Origin: Ignavibacteriaceae bacterium
GTDB lineage: Bacteria > Bacteroidota > Ignavibacteria > Ignavibacteriales > Ignavibacteriaceae
Direction of reading: 5' to 3'
Assembly (NCBI GenBank): GCA_025449775.1
Contig: JANWIS010000030.1
Location: forward strand, 1-10,732
DNA length: 10,732 nt
Within the stretch, counting starts at the first letter, position 1. Each line of letters starts with the position of its first letter. Positions 6,192 through 10,732 of this stretch are shown here, piece after piece. The position numbers and the translations under genes are program-made. The notes under the pieces are model-generated. The model was given only the letters and a program-made list of their open reading frames with translations. It had not been told where the DNA came from and did no database searches.

Positions 6192-7688
6192 TTAATAAAG
6201 CACAGATTCAATTTTTTCTTTCAGCTGATCCGTTATAGCCGGTTTCTGTTTTAAAATTCTAACACCGATTTCCTGGTATGATTTCAAAATTGATTCTGAA
6301 GCTGAATCAAGAAAAACTATAAATGGAATGAGAATGTTCTTGTTTTCTTTACGAACCATATTAACAAACTGCAGTCCATTCATCAGCGGTAAGCCGTGAG
6401 ATAAAATTATTATTGATGGTAATTTCGCAGAAATTATTCCAAGCGCTTCGAAAGCATTTTCAGCAGTCATAGTTATAAAATTAGGATAAGCTTCCCTGAT
6501 ACCGTTTTCAAGACTTACCAATTCTTCCTTATCATCAATAACAAGAAGTAAAGTATTTATTGCTGCAGGAATTGTGAAGTGAAACTCACTGCCTTTACCT
6601 TCTGTAGAATAAAACCAGATTTCACCGCCGTGTTTTTCAATAATCTGTTTTGCAAGCGCAAGTCCTAATCCGCTTCCTTTTTCTCCTTTTGTTCCCTCGG
6701 TTGTAAAAAGTTTTCCGATGTTAAATAGTTTTTCCTTGTTCGTATCGGAAATTCCCATCCCGCTATCTTTTACTATGAACTCAATAAATTTATTATTGTA
6801 AATATTTGCACTGACTTCTACAGTTTCGTTTTCTTTAGAAAATTTTACTGCGTTGCTTAAAAGATTATTCAACACCTGGTTTATCAGTCTTTCATCCGCC
6901 TCAATATAAAATGCTTCAGGGATAGTTACAGAAATATTTACATTCTTTCTTACAGTAAGCCCTGTTAAATATGAAACACAATTGTAAGTAATGCTCTGTG
7001 CATGAAGTCTTTGTGCTTCAATTTTCAAACGACCGGTTTGAAGCCTTGCCCAATCAAGAAGATAATTTATGAGCTGAAGCTGGTTCTGTGATGAATCGTG
7101 AATGTATTTAAGATATTCTGCCTTATCTTTTTCAGGAAGTGAATTTTCGTTAAGAAGGATTTCAGAAAAGCCGAGAATGCTTGTAAATGGAGCCCGGAGA
7201 TCGTGTGAAAGAATAGAAATAAAATTGTCCTTGGATGAATTGAGCTGTTCAAGCTCATCATTTTTTTTAGTTAACTTTTCAATTTCACCAAGGTAATTCG
7301 AAACATCAAGCACCAACCCAAATTTTTTACTTATTTTTCCTTCAACACTACGACTGACATTTATTCTTTCCATTACAGAAATTATTGTTCCATCTTTCCC
7401 GGTTATCCTGTAATTGTGATGGAGCGAATCCTTATCCGGGTTTTTTTCAAATTCACTCATCCTTTTTTTATATGCCGGTTTATCATCTTTAATTATCACA
7501 GACAGCCAGCCATCTTTAAGTGCTTTAATTTCGTTGGCTGAAAAACCTGTAACGCTTAGAACATTTTCAGAGTACTGTATATCAGATCTTCCGGCATCTG
7601 CATCATCTACCCAGAAAAAAACTCCACTGAAACTATTTACTGCTTCATCAAAACCAAAGTTTATCGATTCCTTCATCAGTCTGTTCAA
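6192..7688 (-). CDS. PAS hybrid-type histidine kinase with degenerate receiver
   Basis: A 498-residue sensor kinase. From the N-terminus: a PAS-like domain (about 18-130), a short coiled coil (133-152), a HisKA dimerisation domain with phospho-accepting His162 in SHDLRAP, and an HATPase_c domain with N-box Asn275/Asn279 (NNLLSNAVKFS), G1 DSGMGIS (308-314) and G2 GSGLGLAL (338-345). A C-terminal receiver-like domain (about 379-498) follows. The kinase core is complete. The receiver keeps the acidic pair Asp385-Asp386 and Lys482 in KQKP, but Ser430 (IIILSHGLP) occupies the usual Asp phosphorylation site, and Asp461-Ser462 replace the Thr/Ser-Ala pair. The start used is TTG at 7688; ATG at 7676 would give 494 residues. 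The frame is also open to 7775 and encodes a membrane-helix-like stretch there, so the N-terminus is uncertain. No partner regulator gene is adjacent. Confidence 0.9.
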   Translation of the reverse strand: MNRLMKESINFGFDEAVNSFSGVFFWVDDADAGRSDIQYSENVLSVTGFSANEIKALKDGWLSVIIKDDKPAYKKRMSEFEKNPDKDSLHHNYRITGKDGTIISVMERINVSRSVEGKISKKFGLVLDVSNYLGEIEKLTKKNDELEQLNSSKDNFISILSHDLRAPFTSILGFSEILLNENSLPEKDKAEYLKYIHDSSQNQLQLINYLLDWARLQTGRLKIEAQRLHAQSITYNCVSYLTGLTVRKNVNISVTIPEAFYIEADERLINQVLNNLLSNAVKFSKENETVEVSANIYNNKFIEFIVKDSGMGISDTNKEKLFNIGKLFTTEGTKGEKGSGLGLALAKQIIEKHGGEIWFYSTEGKGSEFHFTIPAAINTLLLVIDDKEELVSLENGIREAYPNFITMTAENAFEALGIISAKLPSIIILSHGLPLMNGLQFVNMVRKENKNILIPFIVFLDSASESILKSYQEIGVRILKQKPAITDQLKEKIESVLY

Positions 7689-7739
7689 GCTCCGGATTTG
7701 TTTTAAAAGTTTACTTTCTTTATAAATTTTTACTTGCCA

Positions 7740-7745
7740 ATTATA
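7740..7745 (-). promoter_or_regulatory. Possible -10 element for the kinase gene
   Basis: An exact TATAAT on the minus strand lies 51 bases before the TTG start at 7688. No convincing -35 is found 16-18 bases upstream, and the region is very AT-rich, so it may be chance. If real, transcription would begin downstream of the membrane-helix-like open stretch and support the short start. Confidence 0.22.
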
Positions 7746-7836
7746 TAAAATAATTGCAACTAATAACAGGATACTTCAGATGAAAATGCGGAATAAATGA
7801 ATCTGATTTTGTGCTTTAACAACATATTTTTAATTA

Positions 7837-9000
7837 TTAAACAAAAACTTTTGCTACATCAATTAATAGAGATGGCTGGTTAAAAAGTGCTGCTGTAAAT
7901 ACTCTGCCAAGTGTTCTCTTTCCGTACGGGACTTTATTAATTGAGTGAGCAATATTGTTAAACTTTTCATCTGAAAAATTATAAATGCCTTCTTTAATCC
8001 TGTTAAAAATCTCGTGACGTTTTCCAAGCCGATCAGCCCAAGCTTTGTCGTAAGTTAAAATATGATCCGGCTTTTTCATCTTGACAGATTCTGCCGCAAT
8101 CCTTCCGGCAATACTTCCTCCGATCATTCCGCTTGCAATTCCTCCGCCGCTTAATGGATTAACCTGTCGTGCTGCATCACCGACTACTAAAATTCCGGGT
8201 GCCGATATTTTTTGAAGAGTGATTGCACATGGAACTCCTCCAGCAACTGTTGTAAGAACAGGTGCATTTGGATAGTTCTTGTTCATGAAATCATTGAGAA
8301 ATGATTGTGCAGATTTTTTCTTTCCAATTATACCACTAACACCCAAACCAATGTTTGCGTTATTCTGTCCCTTAGGAAAAATCCAAAAGTATCCGTTGGG
8401 GGCGACATCTTTTCCAAAATAAAAGTATAGTGTTTTCTGATCAACCGGAATATTTGCTGCAGTAATTTGAACTGCACTTTCCATATCGCGGAAATCGATG
8501 TGAGTTTCTAATCCAGCCCATCTGCCAACACGCGATTCAACACCATCAGCAGCAATGACGACTTTTGCTTTTACTTCTTTCTGTTCGCCCTGGAATTCAT
8601 ACTTCACTCCGGAAACATTTCCATTGTCAAACATTAATCCATTTACATAAGCACGTGTTATAATTTCAGCTCCCTGATTTGCTGCCGTTCTCGCAAGCTC
8701 GTAATCAAAAATTCTTCTTTCAAGTACGTAACCAGCTTCACCAAAATCTAAAATCACTTCTGTTCCGTCTGGTGCATTAAAAGAAAACTTGCTGATCTTT
8801 GCTGCTATCCATTTATCATCTGATGAAATGAATTCTTCAACACCGGCTTTGCTGATTGCTTCGCCGCACCTGACCGGATAACCAACGTCCCGATCTTTTT
8901 CAAGCATCAAAACAGAAACGCCTTGTTCAGCAGCAAATCTTGCTGCCATTGATCCGGCAGGTCCGGCACCGACCACTATTACATCATATTCATTTTTCAC
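7837..9000 (-). CDS. Geranylgeranyl-reductase-family FAD oxidoreductase
   Basis: A 387-residue flavoprotein of the geranylgeranyl reductase family, which saturates double bonds in isoprenoid chains (archaeal lipid precursors, chlorophyll phytyl chains, menaquinone side chains). The FAD Rossmann motif GAGPAG is at residues 11-16 with Glu34 closing the second strand. The family segment YPVRCGEAIS is at 41-50, YVLERRIFD at 91-99, ADGVESRVGRW at 151-161 and the FAD-binding GDAARQVNPLSGGGI at 274-288. Y-x-F-x-F-G and YFWIFPKG (204-211) form the usual substrate-side strands. The cysteine in PVRCGE is the one conserved in archaeal members. The start is GTG at 9000, overlapping the ferredoxin stop as GTGA, which argues for coupled translation and a dedicated electron donor. 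Menaquinone tail reduction is the likeliest bacterial role, but the substrate is inferred. Confidence 0.87.
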   Translation of the reverse strand: MKNEYDVIVVGAGPAGSMAARFAAEQGVSVLMLEKDRDVGYPVRCGEAISKAGVEEFISSDDKWIAAKISKFSFNAPDGTEVILDFGEAGYVLERRIFDYELARTAANQGAEIITRAYVNGLMFDNGNVSGVKYEFQGEQKEVKAKVVIAADGVESRVGRWAGLETHIDFRDMESAVQITAANIPVDQKTLYFYFGKDVAPNGYFWIFPKGQNNANIGLGVSGIIGKKKSAQSFLNDFMNKNYPNAPVLTTVAGGVPCAITLQKISAPGILVVGDAARQVNPLSGGGIASGMIGGSIAGRIAAESVKMKKPDHILTYDKAWADRLGKRHEIFNRIKEGIYNFSDEKFNNIAHSINKVPYGKRTLGRVFTAALFNQPSLLIDVAKVFV

Positions 9001-9188
9001 TTCGCCAGAACACCTTCACGATTAAACTTGATCACTTCAATCGGGCAAGACCAAACACACTTTGCACAATTTGTACATCTCGGGTCAATAATAAAAATTT
9101 CTGCTTCCTTTAATTCAATTGCATCTTCCGGACAGACACCAACACAACATCCGCAGAAATCACATTTGTCCGGTAATATATCTATCAT
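8997..9188 (-). CDS. 2[4Fe-4S] ferredoxin
   Basis: A small bacterial-type ferredoxin with two complete cluster motifs. Counting from the earliest possible start (TTG at 9224), these are Cys21/24/27/31 in CDFCGCCVGVCP and Cys50/53/56/60 in CTNCAKCVWSCP, with an extra Cys26. The pattern CxxCxxCxxxCP twice gives two low-potential [4Fe-4S] clusters that carry single electrons in the cytoplasm. Three starts are possible: TTG 9224, ATG 9218 and ATG 9188. I chose 9188 because AGGA (9195-9198) stands six bases before it and it starts directly with MIDILPDKC, as ferredoxins usually do. The 9218 start would add ten residues and has no ribosome site. Its stop overlaps the start of the reductase gene (GTGA at 8997-9000), so it is very likely that enzyme's electron donor. 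dnaG lies upstream. Confidence 0.88.
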   Translation of the reverse strand: MIDILPDKCDFCGCCVGVCPEDAIELKEAEIFIIDPRCTNCAKCVWSCPIEVIKFNREGVLAK

Positions 9189-9194
9189 CAATTT

Positions 9195-9198
9195 TCCT
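9195..9198 (-). promoter_or_regulatory. Shine-Dalgarno for the ferredoxin ATG at 9188
   Basis: AGGA on the minus strand, six bases before ATG 9188. It decides between this start and the upstream ATG at 9218, which has only T- and A-rich sequence before it. Confidence 0.45.
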
Positions 9199-9245
9199 GT
9201 TTTTGCCAGACGGTACATATTCAAATAATAATGATGAATAAAAAA

Positions 9246-9274
9246 ATTATAGTGAGATTAAGTTACGCTGTAAC
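9246..9274 (-). promoter_or_regulatory. Sigma70-like promoter of the ferredoxin-reductase pair
   Basis: On the minus strand GTTACA (9269-9274, 4 of 6 match to TTGACA) is followed after exactly 17 bases by a perfect TATAAT (9246-9251). Transcription would start near 9239, giving a leader of about 20 bases to ATG 9218 or about 50 to ATG 9188. It lies in the short gap between the dnaG stop and the ferredoxin gene, so the pair can be expressed separately from dnaG. Confidence 0.45.
9262..9274. repeat. Short inverted repeat over the -35, possible operator
   Basis: GTTAC-GCT-GTAAC is a perfect 5-bp dyad with a 3-base spacer. It covers the proposed -35 of the ferredoxin promoter, where a repressor could block polymerase. 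It could equally be a small hairpin at the end of the dnaG transcript; no T run follows it directly. Its shortness makes chance possible. Confidence 0.3.
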
Positions 9275-9295
9275 CGGGATATTATTCGTGATTTT

Positions 9296-10732
9296 TTAAC
9301 CAGCCAATTTACCAATGAGTTCTTCTTTGATCCGTTTCTTTTCCGTTTCAAGTTCGTTGTTAGCTTTCATAAGTTCGATATGTTTTGATTCGCTGTCACT
9401 CAATTCAATTTCTCTGCGGTTTGATTGAATATTTCTATCAATCCGTTCGATTAATAATTTCAAAGTTGTATCTCTTGCATACTTCAGCAATGTCATCTCA
9501 GCTGTTATGCTTGGAAATCTTTCTTCCCAGCTTTCGCTTACTGAATATTTATTAATTGTAAGTTCACGGACATAGGTTTCCTTCCTCTCATCTTTCAAAG
9601 CACTTATCACTCCGCTTATTGTGAATGAACTTTTGTCCAGATTATTCTCGAATTCTTCTCTTGCTATTTCAAACAATTCACGGTTCAAACCGATAGTAAA
9701 ATCATCCGGGCGAAGATAATTGAAAATCATCCCGGCTATTGTATTTTCCCCTTCGAACAAAATCCTCAAAATTTCTTTTTCAAGATTATATAAAGCCGGT
9801 GTTGCTTCTGGTAAAACTTCAGGGAAAAGTACATTTGTTTCTTCTGTGCTGTTTTTTTGGAAAACTCTTGCATTGCTTTTTTCAAATTTTCTGGTTTGTA
9901 TCAGCTGCTTCTCCAGTTCAGCTTCAAGAAGTTTTTCTCTGAGGTTAAATTTTTTTGAAATGTCTTTCAGCAGAAGTATTCTTTTAATTTCATCATTTAT
10001 CAATGCAACAGGTTTAACAAGTTCGCGTATTGCATCAGCAGCACTTGCAGGATCATTAAATTTCCCCTGCGATTCATAATATTTGCTTTCATACTCCAAA
10101 AAATTTTCTGCTTTTTTAATTAGTTCTTCAAACTCTTCTTTGCCGTACTTATTAATGAATGAATCGGGATCTTCTCCTTTTGGAAGAGAAACAATTTTCA
10201 CTTCCATATCACGCTTCAATAAAATTTCAATACTTCTCATTGATGCCTTTATACCTGCTGTGTCTGCATCAAAAAGAAGAACAACATTTTTTGTATATCT
10301 TGAAATTAGCTGAGCCTGGTCATCAGTGAGAGCTGTTCCGGAAACTGCGACAACATTTTTCACTCCACTTTGGTATAGTGAAATTAAATCAACATAACCT
10401 TCAACAAGAATTACTTTGTCAAGACGACGGATATCATCTTTTGCAAAAGAAAGTCCGTATAAAATTCTGCCTTTGATATAAATGAGTGATTCTGGCGAGT
10501 TAATGTACTTTGCACCGGAATCATTTGTGTCCAAAACTCTTCCTGCAAAAGCAATAACTCTTCCATTTGGTGAAAAGATCGGGAAGATTAATCTGCCGGA
10601 TAATTTATCATAAAGTTTTCCGTCAGTGGATCTACCAATCAATCCAAGCTGGATGCATTTTTCAATGTTAAGATTTTTACTCTTCGCATAATTGATAAAA
10701 TTTTCCCATCCTTTTAATGCATAGCCTAATCC
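9296..10732 (-). CDS. dnaG: DNA primase DnaG, N-terminus off the window
   Basis: The frame is open from the right edge to TAA at 9296-9298, giving the last 478 residues of DnaG, which makes RNA primers at the replication fork together with the DnaB helicase. The N-terminal zinc-binding domain and the first part of the catalytic core lie outside. Visible residues begin with GLGYALKGWENF, then GRLIFPIFSPNGRVIAFAGR, typical of the core's N-terminal half. The TOPRIM part has the catalytic Glu in ILVEGYVD (visible residues 111-115 for EGYVD), SGTALT, and the metal-binding FDADTAG (154-160), then LPKGEDPDSF. The C-terminal 150 or so residues are helical and charged, matching the DnaB-binding region. 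The Leu codon TTG at 10642 is internal and not a start, because conserved sequence continues upstream. No disruption is seen. Confidence 0.95.
   Translation of the reverse strand, partial: GLGYALKGWENFINYAKSKNLNIEKCIQLGLIGRSTDGKLYDKLSGRLIFPIFSPNGRVIAFAGRVLDTNDSGAKYINSPESLIYIKGRILYGLSFAKDDIRRLDKVILVEGYVDLISLYQSGVKNVVAVSGTALTDDQAQLISRYTKNVVLLFDADTAGIKASMRSIEILLKRDMEVKIVSLPKGEDPDSFINKYGKEEFEELIKKAENFLEYESKYYESQGKFNDPASAADAIRELVKPVALINDEIKRILLLKDISKKFNLREKLLEAELEKQLIQTRKFEKSNARVFQKNSTEETNVLFPEVLPEATPALYNLEKEILRILFEGENTIAGMIFNYLRPDDFTIGLNRELFEIAREEFENNLDKSSFTISGVISALKDERKETYVRELTINKYSVSESWEERFPSITAEMTLLKYARDTTLKLLIERIDRNIQSNRREIELSDSESKHIELMKANNELETEKKRIKEELIGKLAG

Noticed and set aside
9720..10079. 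A 119-residue plus-strand Ser/Phe-rich frame inside dnaG
   Set aside because: It is antisense to the lysine/glutamate-rich DnaB-binding region of DnaG, where such Phe/Ser-rich shadows are expected.
10640..10642. TTG as the dnaG start codon
   Set aside because: Conserved DnaG sequence (GLGYALKGW and following) continues in frame upstream to the window edge, so this codon is an internal Leu.

Overview
This AT-rich window looks like chromosomal sequence from a member of the Bacteroidota/Chlorobi/Ignavibacteria group. That placement is inferred from protein style (a ZU5-like lipoprotein, TPR proteins, a PAS histidine kinase fused to a receiver, a YhaM-like HD nuclease) and has not been tested by a search. 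Genes are tightly packed, with no intergenic stretch over about 150 bases. I see no tRNA, rRNA, IS element, CRISPR array or phage gene.

Layout. Bases 1-1065 (+) hold the C-terminal end of a TPR-like helical-repeat protein and a small lipoprotein with a ZU5-like module. Bases 1135-2706 (-) hold a CobO-type corrinoid adenosyltransferase, with a Tat-exported NAPE-PLD-like metallo-beta-lactamase-fold hydrolase upstream of it. Bases 2857-3594 (+) hold a GlsB/YeaQ-type membrane protein and a MarR regulator, 12 bases apart. From 3596 to the right edge everything is on the minus strand. In transcription order this run is dnaG (5' end off the window), a 2[4Fe-4S] ferredoxin, a geranylgeranyl-reductase-family flavoprotein, a PAS histidine kinase with a C-terminal receiver, a YhaM-like OB-HD exoribonuclease, a secreted TPR protein and a class III-type sirtuin.

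How the genes fit together. Ferredoxin and reductase overlap by 4 bases (GTGA), which suggests a dedicated electron donor for an isoprenoid-saturating flavoenzyme. A good sigma70-like promoter lies just upstream, with a short inverted repeat over its -35. The TPR protein and the sirtuin also overlap by GTGA, and the HD nuclease ends 13 bases before the TPR start, so these three are a likely operon. Several starts are GTG or TTG, and some have Shine-Dalgarno-like AGGA or GGGGG upstream.

Most of the window is ordinary conserved content. The best leads are the histidine kinase, whose receiver has Ser where the phospho-accepting Asp should be and whose frame stays open upstream of the nominal start into a membrane-helix-like stretch, and the ferredoxin/reductase unit with its promoter. 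I found no clear undescribed multi-gene system.
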